A stretch of 64,000 nt of DNA from BRH-c25 sp035627615. GTDB lineage: Bacteria; Bacillota; Clostridia; Lutisporales; Lutisporaceae. Under the pieces are notes generated by a model. That model saw nothing but the letters and a program-made list of their open reading frames with translations. It searched no databases and was not told the DNA's origin. This document shows, in pieces, positions 51,248 through 60,983 of the stretch (its first letter is position 1; each line of letters starts with the position of its first letter). Made by a program: the position numbers and the translations under genes. The stretch covers positions 79,038-143,037 of the forward strand of contig DASPLL010000047.1 in the NCBI GenBank assembly GCA_035627615.1. Reading direction: 5' to 3'.

Positions 51248-52081
51248 ATGGAGTTGATCAAGCTTATTCAGACGTTCTCGAATCCTTTTCTGGATATGTT
51301 CTTCCAATTGGTTACAATGGTTGGGGAAGACACCTTCTTCATATTTGTCACAGCCATTATTTACTGGTGTATTGACAAAGAACTGGGCTACAAGCTGGGT
51401 TTTGCGACCCTGACGAGTGCTGCTCTGAACTGTGGGATCAAATACTTTTTCAAGATCCCAAGGCCTATAGGAGAACCTGGCATAAGGTCACTCAGAGTAC
51501 ATACAGCTGAAGGCTATTCCTTTCCAAGCGGGCACACCCAGAACACAACGACTCTATGGACTTTTTTCATGCTGCAGTTCAGGCGGAGCTGGATATATGC
51601 TGTGGGTGTGGTAATGATTTTTATGGTAGGGTTATCCAGGCTATATCTCGGTGTACATACTCCTGCGGATGTGCTAGGCGGTATGATAATTGGTGTAATA
51701 TGGGTCCTAATCTGGTGTCGCCTGTATGAGGCTTCAGAAAGACATAATAATAACAATGTGCTTTTTATCACTGTTGCATTTGCACTGGCAGGACTGTTCG
51801 TATTTAAGGACGCCGGCTATTACAAGGTGGTTGGTGCGCTTGCGGGACTGCTCACGGGATATCTGACTGAATCGCGTTTCATAAAATTCAAGGTAAAAGC
51901 CGGTATTCTGCAACAGGTATTCAAGGTGGTTTTTGGACTGCTGGCGGTCTTTGTTCTGAGGCTGGTTTTGAAGCTTGTACTGCCGCAGGCTTTGATTTTT
52001 GATTTTTTCAGATACTTCGCACTGATCCTCTGGGTCACTGTTGTGGCTCCGCTTACTTTCAAACGGTTTTCTGCAAATTGA
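51248..52081 (+). CDS. PAP2-family membrane phosphatase
   Basis: 277 residues, AGGGGGTAG site. The three PAP2 catalytic motifs are complete: KIPRPIGEPGIRSLR (C1-like KxxRP), YSFPSGHTQNTT (PSGH) and GLSRLYLGVHTPADVLGG (SRxYLGVHxxxDV). Several membrane helices surround them and about three more follow. Likely dephosphorylates a lipid pyrophosphate or phosphatidate, e.g. undecaprenyl pyrophosphate, at the outer face of the membrane; substrate not fixed by sequence. Confidence 0.92.
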   Translation: MELIKLIQTFSNPFLDMFFQLVTMVGEDTFFIFVTAIIYWCIDKELGYKLGFATLTSAALNCGIKYFFKIPRPIGEPGIRSLRVHTAEGYSFPSGHTQNTTTLWTFFMLQFRRSWIYAVGVVMIFMVGLSRLYLGVHTPADVLGGMIIGVIWVLIWCRLYEASERHNNNNVLFITVAFALAGLFVFKDAGYYKVVGALAGLLTGYLTESRFIKFKVKAGILQQVFKVVFGLLAVFVLRLVLKLVLPQALIFDFFRYFALILWVTVVAPLTFKRFSAN

Positions 52082-52207
52082 GTATAATATTAAGCTTTAA
52101 TGCCACTCATTGAATAGTCACAATACCATATAATGGAACATATAATATAGCGAATACTGTGTTATTGCATTATGTTTCAAATTATTTGGTTGAGAGGTGT
52201 GTGGCAT

Positions 52208-53488
52208 TTGATTATTCATGTTGTAAAAGCGGGAGATAGCTTATATTCAATTTCGAGACGTTATGGAGTGCCCCTTGAAAGGATTGCTGCCGATAATGAA
52301 ATTAATGTCTCACAAAGCCTTGTAATAGGGCAAACAATTGTTGTCATGGAGGGGACCAGACAGCATACTGTTAAGGCAGGAGAGTCGCTGTTTTCCATAG
52401 CGAGAATGTATGGGACAACTGCTGCTGCAATACAGACAGCGAATCAGATCACAAATCCGGCAATGATAAGGCCCGGTATGGTGTTGACGATCCCATCCGG
52501 TACTGACAAGCTAGGTACTATTGAGGTAAACGGTTATACATTTCCAAGTATAAAGATGGATGTCCTGAGAAAAACACTGCCCTACTTAACATACTTAAGT
52601 ATTTTCAGCTATGAGGTCAAATCAGACGGCAGCATAGGGACTCTTAATGATGAGCCTCTTATAAGTGCAGCCAGGGAAGCAAAGGTAGCTCCTCTTATGG
52701 TGATTACAAATATAAGAGAGGGCGGAGGCTTTGACAGTGATCTGGTAAAGACCATACTCACCAGTGAGAGCATTCAGGATACATTGATTGCCAATGTTAT
52801 AAATAACATGAGGGCAAAAAACTATTCAGGCCTGGATGTGGATTTTGAGTATATATATCCTGAAAACCGTGAGGATTACAACAATTTCCTGAGAAAGCTC
52901 AACAGACAGCTGAAGCCTCTGGGTTATTCCCTGACAACAGCGCTGGCGCCCAAGATTGCAGCAGACCAGCAGGGCTTGTTGTATGAAGCCCATGACTATC
53001 CGGTACATGGGGCATTAACCGATCATGTCATACTGATGACTTATGAGTGGGGTTATACCTTTGGGCCGCCTATGGCTGTAGCACCGATAAACGAGATAAG
53101 AAGGGTACTAAGTTATGCAGTGTCGGCTATACCGAGGCAGAAGATCTTCATGGGTGTGCCGAATTACGGATATAACTGGACGCTGCCTTATGTAGCCGGA
53201 AGCAGAGCAGCGACAATATCAAACGTCGGAGCAGTTGACCTGGCAAGAAGAGAAGGGGCAAGGATCCAATACGATGAAAAATCCCAGGCACCTTTCTTCA
53301 ATTATACCGATGCGCAAGGGAAGGAACATGTTGTGTGGTTTGATGATGCCCGAAGCATAGAAGCGAAAATGAGGCTTTTGAATCAGTACAATCTGGGCGG
53401 TGCGAGCTATTGGACAATAGGGCGCTACTTCCCTCAGAACTGGCTGGTGCTCAGCTCACTGTTCGATATCAGAAAAATAATACAATAA
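52208..53488 (+). CDS. LysM-GH18 spore peptidoglycan hydrolase (YaaH/SleL-like)
   Basis: 426 residues from a TTG (MIIHVVKAGDSLYSIS) with GAGAGGTG 8 bases upstream; this start gives the typical family beginning. Two LysM repeats (residues ~1-48 and ~53-98; GDSLYSISRRYGVPLERI, GESLFSIARMYGTTAAAI), then a GH18 barrel with the catalytic DxxDxDxE-type motif YSGLDVDFEYI, YPLGYSLTTALAPK-like LGYSLTTALAPKIAA, MTYEWGYTFGPP, VPNYGYNW, GGASYWTIGRYFPQNW. No signal peptide, as for YaaH and SleL, which are spore-coat associated N-acetylglucosaminidases acting on germination cortex. Confidence 0.92.
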   Translation: MIIHVVKAGDSLYSISRRYGVPLERIAADNEINVSQSLVIGQTIVVMEGTRQHTVKAGESLFSIARMYGTTAAAIQTANQITNPAMIRPGMVLTIPSGTDKLGTIEVNGYTFPSIKMDVLRKTLPYLTYLSIFSYEVKSDGSIGTLNDEPLISAAREAKVAPLMVITNIREGGGFDSDLVKTILTSESIQDTLIANVINNMRAKNYSGLDVDFEYIYPENREDYNNFLRKLNRQLKPLGYSLTTALAPKIAADQQGLLYEAHDYPVHGALTDHVILMTYEWGYTFGPPMAVAPINEIRRVLSYAVSAIPRQKIFMGVPNYGYNWTLPYVAGSRAATISNVGAVDLARREGARIQYDEKSQAPFFNYTDAQGKEHVVWFDDARSIEAKMRLLNQYNLGGASYWTIGRYFPQNWLVLSSLFDIRKIIQ

Positions 53489-53663
53489 TCACTACCGTTC
53501 CTTTTTGCAGCAGTTCCCTTAATATGCCCGTAAGTATAATAATTATTTTTGTAACGAAGGCTATATTTAGAGGATATTTCGATTATATATAGAATAAAAA
53601 CAATAACTATACTCATAATTTGCATATGGCAAATCTCTGAATTATAGCAGGGGGGAAGAAAAA

Positions 53664-54377
53664 ATGAATCTTATAGAGTATCTGAAGCAGCAAAAAGTAA
53701 TTCCACAATCTAAAGCTGAAAAGTTCATCGAGCTGCTCGCAACTTATGAAGAAAACGATGTACTGTACGAGAATGCGATAAAGCAGCTGGATCTTACAAA
53801 CGAGGAGCATGAAAAGCTTTTTTTCGAACTGGAAAAAGAGAGCTTTGTAGACGCAATATATATTATTGTCTGTCCATACTGCGACAGCCTGGGAAACACT
53901 TATGTCGAGAAGTTCGACATACCTGAGGCTGATGAATGCAGATTCTGTCATAATGACTTCAACTACCAGGAAAATTATATGGAAGCTTTCAGGCTGTATT
54001 TCAATTATCACAAGAATATTGACGTACTGACTGAACTCAGCCAGAAAATAAATTACAACCAGGACAGGATCTTTGAAATAGCTGAGGAGATTAAAGAGCT
54101 GGAGACGAAGAGAAAATCTCTCCAGGGAGAGAATATCAAGTTTGTAACACTTCGTAACGAATTGCTGTATGACAAGAATGAGAGCAAGGCATACGATAAG
54201 ACGGTCCTGAAATATAAAGGAAACAATGTCAAGTATATAGGCACTTTAATCTACATGAAGAAATGTGTTGCAAAGTGCTCCAAATGCAATGAAGTTTTTG
54301 AATTGTTCAATATCGACGGCAAGTATATCGGGGTTTGCCCAAGCTGTGACACCGAAATCGAACTGTTGATGAAATAA
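53664..54377 (+). CDS. Zinc-ribbon-like protein with coiled coil, unknown
   Basis: 237 residues, GGGGGG site. Two Cys4 sites: CPYC...CRFC (residues ~72-95) and CSKC...CPSC (~211-232), both spaced like zinc ribbons. Between them a long helical segment (ELSQKINYNQDRIFEIAEEI ... ELETKRKSL) suggests a coiled coil. The N-terminal ~65 residues are helical and acidic. No membrane segment. It may be an adaptor or nucleic-acid/protein-binding factor; family not recognised. Shares a terminator with the convergent GGDEF gene. Confidence 0.7.
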   Translation: MNLIEYLKQQKVIPQSKAEKFIELLATYEENDVLYENAIKQLDLTNEEHEKLFFELEKESFVDAIYIIVCPYCDSLGNTYVEKFDIPEADECRFCHNDFNYQENYMEAFRLYFNYHKNIDVLTELSQKINYNQDRIFEIAEEIKELETKRKSLQGENIKFVTLRNELLYDKNESKAYDKTVLKYKGNNVKYIGTLIYMKKCVAKCSKCNEVFELFNIDGKYIGVCPSCDTEIELLMK

Positions 54378-54387
54378 ATACGGGAAT

Positions 54388-54418
54388 AAAAGCCTATCCG
54401 ATATTGGATAGGCTTTTT
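54388..54418. terminator. Bidirectional terminator
   Basis: AAAAGCCTATCC, 6-base loop, GGATAGGCTTTTT between convergent genes; it overlaps the end of the GGDEF gene at 54394. Confidence 0.88.
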
Positions 54419-55794
54419 GACTGCTCTTTGTTTCTATACATTTTAGTATCTGAAAGCTTAATAAGCATATCAAACTCAGTGGTTTCCGCCGGAAATTCCG
54501 TAACCCCGAAGCTGAAGCTGATATTTGTGATTTTGTTTCCGCAATATATGAGCGGGATTTGAGAAAACATCAAACCGGTATTTATTAGCGTTGTCTCGGA
54601 CTGAGCTTTGGTCTTGCCGGTAAAAATAATTGCGAATTCGTCTCCTCCATACCGTGCGAAGACATCATCCTTTGCGAGGCTTTCCTTTATACCTTTGGCG
54701 AATACTTTCAGCATAAGATCTCCGGCTTCATGGCCACAGGTATCGTTTACCTTTTTAAGGTCATTTATATCGAGTATGGCCAGGGAGAAAACAGAACCTG
54801 AGATTTTGCTCTGCTGGTAGCCCTTCATTAGAAGCTCTTCAAAATAGCATCGATTGTATATGCCGGTCAGGCTATCATGCCTTGATAGAAATAATATCTT
54901 TTCTATGAGTCTGGCATTTTTAAGGGCAACACCTATCTGGGCAGCCAGGTGTTTTATCAGAGGTTTGTCCTCTTTACTGAAAGAATATTTTTCATCCACA
55001 CAGTCGAGATTTATGACGCCGTAAAATTCATTGTCTGCCTGGATTGCACAGCTTAGTATGGATTTCAATTGAAACCCCCCACCTTTACGGAGCACCTCGA
55101 ACTTATTCTTCTCCAGATGTTCTTTATTGAAGCTTTCGGCATTATCTATTATGTGAGGCTCATAAAAGTCTTTCGAGTTGTACTGAAATAATTCATCAAG
55201 GCCAAGCTTAAGTGTTTTCAGAATCTCGGTATCATAGCCGTGGGAAGCTCTGAATTCAAGATAACTGCCATTATATATAAGAATACTCCCCTTTTGGGCA
55301 TTTGGTATTATTTCGATCGCCTTATCCAGTATTGTCTGGAGCACTTCGTCAATTTCACCGGAGGAAAGTATTTCACTGGTTATCTCCATAATGGAGTCTG
55401 TGATCCTGCTGTTTCTTTGCAGGAGTACATTGCTGTTCTTCAGCCTCTCCAGGAGGGCTTGCTTCTTCATTTCCTGTTTGTATTGATAGCTTGCGAATCT
55501 GTTTATCAGATCTATCGGTAAAAAATCCTGACTGCTGCTGCAGACTTCATCTATAAAACTGCTGTCGGAAGAGGAACTTTTAATAGCTGATAAAAAGTCA
55601 TTATACAATTCAGAGAGCCATTTACGTACCTGTAACATCCATAAAGCAATACAGATTATTTCAACAATAAAAACAAACCATACCCCTATATAGGGTGATA
55701 GAAACTGATAATACAAGTGATTTATAGTTATTAGCAGTAGCAGGAAACCTAAAAATAGCAGATTTTTCTTCTTATACGAGAATTGTTTGCCCAT
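54394..55794 (-). CDS. Membrane-bound GAF-GGDEF diguanylate cyclase
   Basis: 466 residues from the ATG at 55794 (GGAGGTG 6 bases upstream; the reading frame extends to 55863 without a site). Two membrane helices (~10-30, LLFLGFLLLLITINHLYY; ~34-54, GVWFVFIVEIICIALWML), a helical linker, a GAF domain (~150-300: AQKGSILIYNGSYLEF ... FYGVINLDCVDEKYSFSKED), and GGDEF: HDSLTGIYNRCYFEELL, ARYGGDEFAIIF (intact active site, ~382-386). Makes cyclic di-GMP. An RxxD inhibitory site is not evident at the usual place. Single gene. Confidence 0.9.
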   Translation of the reverse strand: MGKQFSYKKKNLLFLGFLLLLITINHLYYQFLSPYIGVWFVFIVEIICIALWMLQVRKWLSELYNDFLSAIKSSSSDSSFIDEVCSSSQDFLPIDLINRFASYQYKQEMKKQALLERLKNSNVLLQRNSRITDSIMEITSEILSSGEIDEVLQTILDKAIEIIPNAQKGSILIYNGSYLEFRASHGYDTEILKTLKLGLDELFQYNSKDFYEPHIIDNAESFNKEHLEKNKFEVLRKGGGFQLKSILSCAIQADNEFYGVINLDCVDEKYSFSKEDKPLIKHLAAQIGVALKNARLIEKILFLSRHDSLTGIYNRCYFEELLMKGYQQSKISGSVFSLAILDINDLKKVNDTCGHEAGDLMLKVFAKGIKESLAKDDVFARYGGDEFAIIFTGKTKAQSETTLINTGLMFSQIPLIYCGNKITNISFSFGVTEFPAETTEFDMLIKLSDTKMYRNKEQSKSLSNIG

Positions 55795-55931
55795 TTTTTC
55801 ACCTCCAACGGGAAAAAATAAGTGAAGTGCAAATAAAATAACATTATGTATATATAATACCAAATATTTTATTCTAAGTAAAAAGAATTATTATTATGTT
55901 CCAGGTTATACCAATAGTGATCATAGGATAA

Positions 55932-55961
55932 AAATAAGGATAGCAATTGCTATCCTTATTT
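55932..55961 (-). terminator. Terminator after the NlpC/P60 gene
   Basis: AAATAAGGATAGC and its complement joined by AATT; the minus strand continues with TTTTTA. The 3' end of the gene (55956) lies inside it. Confidence 0.85.
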
Positions 55962-56915
55962 GTTGTCTGTAATATTATATCTTCTGGCACCCAAATATCT
56001 TTGCCGGTAATATCTTGTGTCAAGGTCCGTAATGGTAACCTGGTCAACTCCTGAGCTGGCGTGTATGAACTTGTTGTCTCCTATGTACATCCCCACATGA
56101 CTTGGACCTTTTTTATATGTAGTGAAAAATACCAGATCTCCCGCCTGAAGGTCTTCTTTTTCCACTTTGCTTCCGGTCTTATACTGGCTTGAAGCAGTAC
56201 GCTCCAGGTCAACATTGAACTTTTTCATGATGTATACCACAAAGCCGGAGCAATCAAAGGCCTTTCCGGAGGATTGACCCCACTGGTAAGGAACTCCCAG
56301 ATACTGCTTTGCATAATCAACTACTTTGGCAGTTATCAGTCTGCGGCTTGCACTTGCCCTGTCGGCTGATACTTTGTCAGAAGCAGTATTCAACTTTATG
56401 AGAGTGGCTTTATCAACAATCCCCGTAGGATCGATACCATTTGCCTTCTGAAAACTAATCACTGCATCTATAGTGTCCTGATCATAAATGGAGCTGATTT
56501 CCGTTTTGTAGATATCAAGATTCCTGAGTTTTTTCTGAATGTCAACGACTTTATCGCCGCTGTCACCTGATTTCAGAGGTTCAAAGTCTGCTGGAAGGAT
56601 CTCCGACTGCTTTATTTTAAGGTTTAGAAGCTTAAAGGTATTGTTGCCTGCAATTCCGTCCGGTTTTAGTCCATTATCCTTTTGGAAGGCTTTCAACGCG
56701 GCTTCTGTTTTTGGACCGAACTTATTTATATACTCATTGTCTTCAAAATAGCCTAGGATATTGAGCTTTTCCTGGAGCAAAGCTACATCGGGGTGTTCCA
56801 TGCCCTTTTTGAGAGTCTTGTCGCCGATATCTGCAAATACTGATGTTGTAAGCATGAATAATACGGAGGATATTAATATTAAGGTTAGTGCGAAGCTTGG
56901 TATTTTATTTTTCAA
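55956..56915 (-). CDS. Secreted NlpC/P60 endopeptidase with two PG-binding domains
   Basis: 319 residues, GGGAGG site. Signal peptide (~1-28, SFALTLILISSVLFMLTTSVFA), then two PG_binding_1 domains (LKKGMEHPDVALLQEKLNIL...; LKSGDSGDKVVDIQKKLRNL...). The NlpC/P60 domain (~195-319) has Cys222 in FDCSGFVVYIMKK, His in PSHVGMYIG and HASSG. It cleaves stem peptides of peptidoglycan. Likely a cell wall or spore-cortex hydrolase; the pair of binding domains tethers it to the wall. Confidence 0.93.
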   Translation of the reverse strand: MKNKIPSFALTLILISSVLFMLTTSVFADIGDKTLKKGMEHPDVALLQEKLNILGYFEDNEYINKFGPKTEAALKAFQKDNGLKPDGIAGNNTFKLLNLKIKQSEILPADFEPLKSGDSGDKVVDIQKKLRNLDIYKTEISSIYDQDTIDAVISFQKANGIDPTGIVDKATLIKLNTASDKVSADRASASRRLITAKVVDYAKQYLGVPYQWGQSSGKAFDCSGFVVYIMKKFNVDLERTASSQYKTGSKVEKEDLQAGDLVFFTTYKKGPSHVGMYIGDNKFIHASSGVDQVTITDLDTRYYRQRYLGARRYNITDNK

Positions 56916-57148
56916 TGTATATACCTCCCATATTTAATGATATGAATGTAACACATCTGTAACAATTATACAACAATTTGTCCAAGAAATAAAGATAAAA
57001 ATCCAATATGGGAAAAGATTGCAATATTTTGTAATAATACTCGGATTTCATCCTCTATACCATAATATGATATAATTACTATAAAATCATGCATTATAAA
57101 GCTATAATTATCAAACTGTAACAAAAAATGGGTAATGGAGTTGTTGGC

Positions 57149-58450
57149 TTGAAGAACAGATATAAGGAAATGCTGATAGTCGGTTTGTTTACTGCTTTTA
57201 TGGGACAGGTGCATTTTTATCCCTTTGGTACAGATTTCAGAATCACTGTAGGAGTAGTTGTATTTACCTTTCTGCTGCTTTATTTTCACTCACTGCCTAT
57301 TATAGCTGCATCAATAGTCACAGGAGTCTCAGTCCTTCTGATAAGGGTCGGGATAGACGTATTTGCTAACTCCTTGAGCCTTGATGCAGCTTCTCTGAAG
57401 CATCTGCCCGGGATGATGTATTATATTTCCTACGGTATCATAATAGAAGGAGCTGGCTTCCGCAAGCTTTTTGAAAAGCCTATTTATTTCATAGCTGCGC
57501 TGACCACTGCGGATATCGTGTCCAATTTTTTCGAGCTGCTTATAAGGAACCAGCTTGTCACAGAGTCTTTTGACGAGATATTTTCGATGATAATGCTGGC
57601 TGCTGTAATCAGAAGCTGCCTGGTACTGGCGCTTTTCTGGATCATAAAATACTACAGCCTTTTTATAACAAAGGAAGAGCACCAGAAAAGGTATAAGGAG
57701 CTGCTGCTGCTTACGGCAAAGCTTAAGTCCGAGGTCTTCTTCCTGAAAAAGTCGATGCAGGATATTGAAGGCGCAATGGCAAAGAGTTATTCTATCTATA
57801 ATATCATAAAAGAAAGCAGCCCCATGAGTGAGCAGGAGCTTGGAAAAATTACGGCAGACTGCCTGAATCTATCGATAGATATACATGAAATTAAGAAAGA
57901 CTATAATAGAATAGTGATAAGCATGGAAAAGCTCATGCCTGCAAGTGACGTTCATAAAACGATGAAAATGAGTGAAATATATGAGACTATACATGATATA
58001 TTCACAAGGTACCTGGAGGTTATTGATAAGGATATCAGCCTTGATTTCGAGCTTGAAAAGGATTTCAGGACAAGTGAATACTTTATCATAATGTCAATAT
58101 TGAATAATATGATTCAGAATTCTATCGAGGCATGCTATGGAGGTAATTCATATATAAAGGTTGGATGCTTTATAAAGGAAGATGTGGTGTTTTTCATTAT
58201 TGAGGATAATGGAAAGGGAATTAAGGAAAAGGAAAGGGAACTGATATTCGAGCCTGGATATACCACCAAGTTTAATCCTGAGACAGGACAAGTATCTACA
58301 GGATTGGGCCTGACGCATATTAAAATGCTTTCTGAGCATTTAAAGGGGGAAATAGGCCTGGATTGCTCTGCTCCAGGCATCACCCGGTTCAATCTGAAGC
58401 TTCCGGTGGAAGTGGTCATTTGCGGAGAGGAGGAGGATGATGATGTCTAG
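57149..58450 (+). CDS. GlnK-like sensor histidine kinase
   Basis: 433 residues from TTG 57149 (GGAG 9 bases upstream; ATG 57128 has no site). Five to six N-terminal membrane helices (~8-185), a coiled-coil/dimer region where the H-box is not evident by eye, and a GHKL ATPase (FIIEDNGKGIKEKERELIFE, GLGLTHIKMLSEH). This layout and the YcbB-type partner resemble Bacillus GlnK-GlnL, which senses glutamine. It overlaps the response regulator by 8 bases. The neighbouring TAXI-TRAP genes are the probable target. Confidence 0.82.
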   Translation: MKNRYKEMLIVGLFTAFMGQVHFYPFGTDFRITVGVVVFTFLLLYFHSLPIIAASIVTGVSVLLIRVGIDVFANSLSLDAASLKHLPGMMYYISYGIIIEGAGFRKLFEKPIYFIAALTTADIVSNFFELLIRNQLVTESFDEIFSMIMLAAVIRSCLVLALFWIIKYYSLFITKEEHQKRYKELLLLTAKLKSEVFFLKKSMQDIEGAMAKSYSIYNIIKESSPMSEQELGKITADCLNLSIDIHEIKKDYNRIVISMEKLMPASDVHKTMKMSEIYETIHDIFTRYLEVIDKDISLDFELEKDFRTSEYFIIMSILNNMIQNSIEACYGGNSYIKVGCFIKEDVVFFIIEDNGKGIKEKERELIFEPGYTTKFNPETGQVSTGLGLTHIKMLSEHLKGEIGLDCSAPGITRFNLKLPVEVVICGEEEDDDV

Positions 58451-59336
58451 TTTTATTGTGATTGATGATGACAAAACAGTAAGGAGCGTACTTCTGAAAA
58501 TAATTGAGCAGTACAGCCTTGGCGATGTATGCGCAGAAGCTGAAAATGGACTTGAAGGTGAGGAGGTAATACTGAGATACAAGCCTGATATTGTTATTAT
58601 TGACCTGCTTCTGCCTCTGCAGGATGGGATATCCATAATAAAGAAAGTCAAATCCCTGAATGTTAAAAGTATGTTCATAATGCTTTCCCAGGTCAGCGAC
58701 AAGGACATGATAGCAAAGGCCTATGAGTTCGGGATAGAATTCTTCATAAGCAAACCCATTAATGTCATTGAGGTTGTAAATGTTATAAAAAGAGTTAAGG
58801 AATACATGGCAATGAAGAAAACCTTCGAGGCTATCGAGTCTGCTGCCATTGCACTGGGCAGGGGGAGCACGGGAAGTAATACCGGGAAACTGGATAATGC
58901 GAGAAGGGCGTTGAACCAGATAATGGCAGATCTTGGCATATTGGGAGACCTGGGGAGCAGGGATATAATCAATATCTGCACAATGTTATATGAGGATGCG
59001 AATTTGGGAGAGACTCTTGAAGAGATACAGTTAAGCGAGCTGCTTAAGCTGCTGCAGAGCAAGTATTCCTCTGAGGGAAGGGGATCTGCAAGTGATTTCA
59101 AGGCGATTGAGATGAGGATGAGAAGGACTGTGGGAAAAGCCATGAAGAATATTGCAGCTATGGGGATTGAAGACTTCAGTAATGATAAGTTTATTCTATA
59201 CAGCTCTTCACTATTTGATTATACTGATGTAAAGACGGAAATGGACTATATTAGAGGCAAGGCAAAGTATAGCGGCAAGGTGAACATTAAGGCTTTTATA
59301 AAAAGACTGATGGTCATGGTTGAACAGATTGCATGA
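58443..59336 (+). CDS. GlnL/YcbB-type response regulator
   Basis: 297 residues from ATG 58443, 6 bases after an AGGAGGAGG site (ATGs at 58437/58440 are too close). Receiver ~1-120: FIVIDDDKTVRSVLLKII, phospho-Asp in DIVIIDLLLPLQDG, IEFFISKPINV. C-terminal YcbB domain (~150-297): LGILGDLGSRDIINICTMLY, MRMRRTVGKAMKNIAAMGIED, RGKAKYSGKVNIKAFIKRL. In Bacillus, GlnL activates a glutamine transporter. The palindrome at 59409 may be its binding site before the TRAP genes. Confidence 0.88.
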   Translation: MSSFIVIDDDKTVRSVLLKIIEQYSLGDVCAEAENGLEGEEVILRYKPDIVIIDLLLPLQDGISIIKKVKSLNVKSMFIMLSQVSDKDMIAKAYEFGIEFFISKPINVIEVVNVIKRVKEYMAMKKTFEAIESAAIALGRGSTGSNTGKLDNARRALNQIMADLGILGDLGSRDIINICTMLYEDANLGETLEEIQLSELLKLLQSKYSSEGRGSASDFKAIEMRMRRTVGKAMKNIAAMGIEDFSNDKFILYSSSLFDYTDVKTEMDYIRGKAKYSGKVNIKAFIKRLMVMVEQIA

Positions 59337-59408
59337 GAGTAGAATAACGATGTCAATTTTCTCAATTTTCAAATCGTCCGATGTAAGTTTACGTTCCTTT
59401 CTGTTACT

Positions 59409-59444
59409 ATTTGTTACTGTTAATATAGAATTAAAGTAACAAAT
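59409..59444. promoter_or_regulatory. Palindrome ATTTGTTACT/AGTAACAAAT upstream of the TAXI gene
   Basis: Perfect 10-bp arms 16 bases apart, 17 bases before the start codon and just before the ribosome binding site. GTTACT also occurs once more on the left (59403-59408), giving a direct repeat. Candidate operator for the response regulator immediately upstream, or an mRNA hairpin near the start. Confidence 0.45.
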
Positions 59445-59460
59445 CGGAGGAGGGGATTCT

Positions 59461-60417
59461 ATGAAAAAATACATAGTACTGGCGTTGGTTGCAGTACTCG
59501 TTCTGTCCTTGGCACTTACAGGCTGTGCTCCGCAAAAGGTTAACCTCATATTGGCAACCGGTGGAACATCAGGCACTTATTATCCTTTTGGCGGTGCTAT
59601 GGCACAGATATTCAACTCAAAGATTGTCAACATGAATGTGACAGCTCAGGCGACAGGCGCTTCTGTTGAGAATCTCAAGCTCATTGGCAAGAAGGAAGCT
59701 GAGCTTGCGATAGTACAGAATGATATGACTGATTATGCCTATAACGGCACAGAGACTTTCAAAGACGGCAAAATAGAAAATGTAAGAGCAATTGCTACAC
59801 TCTATCCTGAGGTAATACAGATTGTTGCATCCGGAGACAGCGGGATCAATACTCTTCAGGACATCAAAGGCAAGAAATTCTCAGTAGGCGCTCCCGGCAG
59901 CGGTGTTGAAGCAAATGCCAGACAGATATTGGATGTTATGGGCATGACCTACAATGATTTTTCTGCTAATTACCTGTCCTTCTCAGAATCTGCAGATTCC
60001 TTGAAAGACAAGCATATTGACGGTTTCCTGTTCATGTCCGGCATACCTAATGCTGCGATCCAGGATACAGCTACTACAAGCACTCTCAAATTCATATCCA
60101 TTCCGGATGATATAATAAAGAATTTGACTGCAAAGTATCCTTTCTTCACAGAATATATCATACCTGCAGGAACTTACAAGGGTCAGGATGCAGATGTAAA
60201 GACAGTAGCCGCAAAAGCAACTCTGGTAGTAGGTGCAGAGGTATCTGAAAAAGTTGTATACGATCTTACAAAGGCTTTGTTTGAGAATCAGCCGGAATTG
60301 GCAACAGCTCATGCAAAAGGACAGGAGCTGAAGCTTGAGAACGCAGTTCAGGGTATTTCAGTACCATTCCATGCTGGAGCAGAGAAGTACTTCAAGGAAG
60401 TAGGCGCTATAAAATAA
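59461..60417 (+). CDS. TAXI-type TRAP transporter solute-binding lipoprotein
   Basis: 318 residues, GGAGGAGGGG site. Lipoprotein signal (ALTGC lipobox; mature start Cys ~22), TAXI domain: NLILATGGTSGTYYPFGGAM, TAQATGASVENLKLIGKKEA, AIVQNDMTDYAYNG, KKFSVGAPGSGVEANARQIL, YIIPAGTYKGQDADVKTVA. Binds an unknown solute (glutamate/2-oxo acids in characterised members). The membrane components follow, so the transporter is complete. Possibly controlled by the GlnK/GlnL-like pair. Confidence 0.93.
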   Translation: MKKYIVLALVAVLVLSLALTGCAPQKVNLILATGGTSGTYYPFGGAMAQIFNSKIVNMNVTAQATGASVENLKLIGKKEAELAIVQNDMTDYAYNGTETFKDGKIENVRAIATLYPEVIQIVASGDSGINTLQDIKGKKFSVGAPGSGVEANARQILDVMGMTYNDFSANYLSFSESADSLKDKHIDGFLFMSGIPNAAIQDTATTSTLKFISIPDDIIKNLTAKYPFFTEYIIPAGTYKGQDADVKTVAAKATLVVGAEVSEKVVYDLTKALFENQPELATAHAKGQELKLENAVQGISVPFHAGAEKYFKEVGAIK

Positions 60418-60427
60418 CCAGGAGGAT

Positions 60428-60455
60428 AGCCGGGCTGGAAATATCCGGTCCGGCT
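60428..60455 (+). terminator. Weak hairpin between the TAXI and DUF1850 genes
   Basis: AGCCGGG/TCCGGCT-type imperfect stem with TTCTTTATT after it. It could reduce read-through so that the binding protein is made in excess; it also leaves the DUF1850 gene without a clear ribosome binding site. Confidence 0.45.
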
Positions 60456-60463
60456 TCTTTATT

Positions 60464-60967
60464 ATGAAGAAGTATATATTTGCAGTCAGTTTTGCTGTAT
60501 TAATAGTATTGATTTTGAATATACCAATGCATGGCAGGTTTACAATTTCAAATGGTAAAACAGGGGAGATAGCCTATATTGATGAAATAGAAAATGTCGG
60601 GGAGTTTGTTGTAAGCTTCAGGCATTCAGTCAACCGTACACCGGTAAACGAATTCATCAGGATACAGGGAAACAAATTCATAGTGTACAAAACCACTTTT
60701 TATTCATATGGCGCAGGTATGCCTGAATTTGACGGGTCGGGCAAACAGAAGGTAACAATTGATAATGGACTTGTACTGATCGAAAACATTGACAGGGAAC
60801 TTGAGAGCTTTGCCTATATGGTAGGTACCTATGCGGATCACATATTCAGCTATGGAGATAAGAGCATCAGACTTTCCGAGTTTATTGAACCGCAGAATCC
60901 TGCATTTTTCAGAATAAAAAAAGTTACATCCTTTGAACTTATAAAGTATAAATTGAAAAGAAAATAA
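60464..60967 (+). CDS. DUF1850 protein of the TRAP-TAXI system
   Basis: 167 residues. N-terminal signal-anchor (IFAVSFAVLIVLILNIPM), then DUF1850: VVSFRHSVNRTPVNEFIRIQ, TFYSYGAGMPEF, IENIDRELESFAYMVGTYAD. DUF1850 is regularly encoded with TAXI and fused TRAP permease genes and is considered an accessory of unknown role. It has no evident SD before its ATG. Confidence 0.85.
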   Translation: MKKYIFAVSFAVLIVLILNIPMHGRFTISNGKTGEIAYIDEIENVGEFVVSFRHSVNRTPVNEFIRIQGNKFIVYKTTFYSYGAGMPEFDGSGKQKVTIDNGLVLIENIDRELESFAYMVGTYADHIFSYGDKSIRLSEFIEPQNPAFFRIKKVTSFELIKYKLKRK

Positions 60968-60983
60968 TCAACTTTTTAAATAA

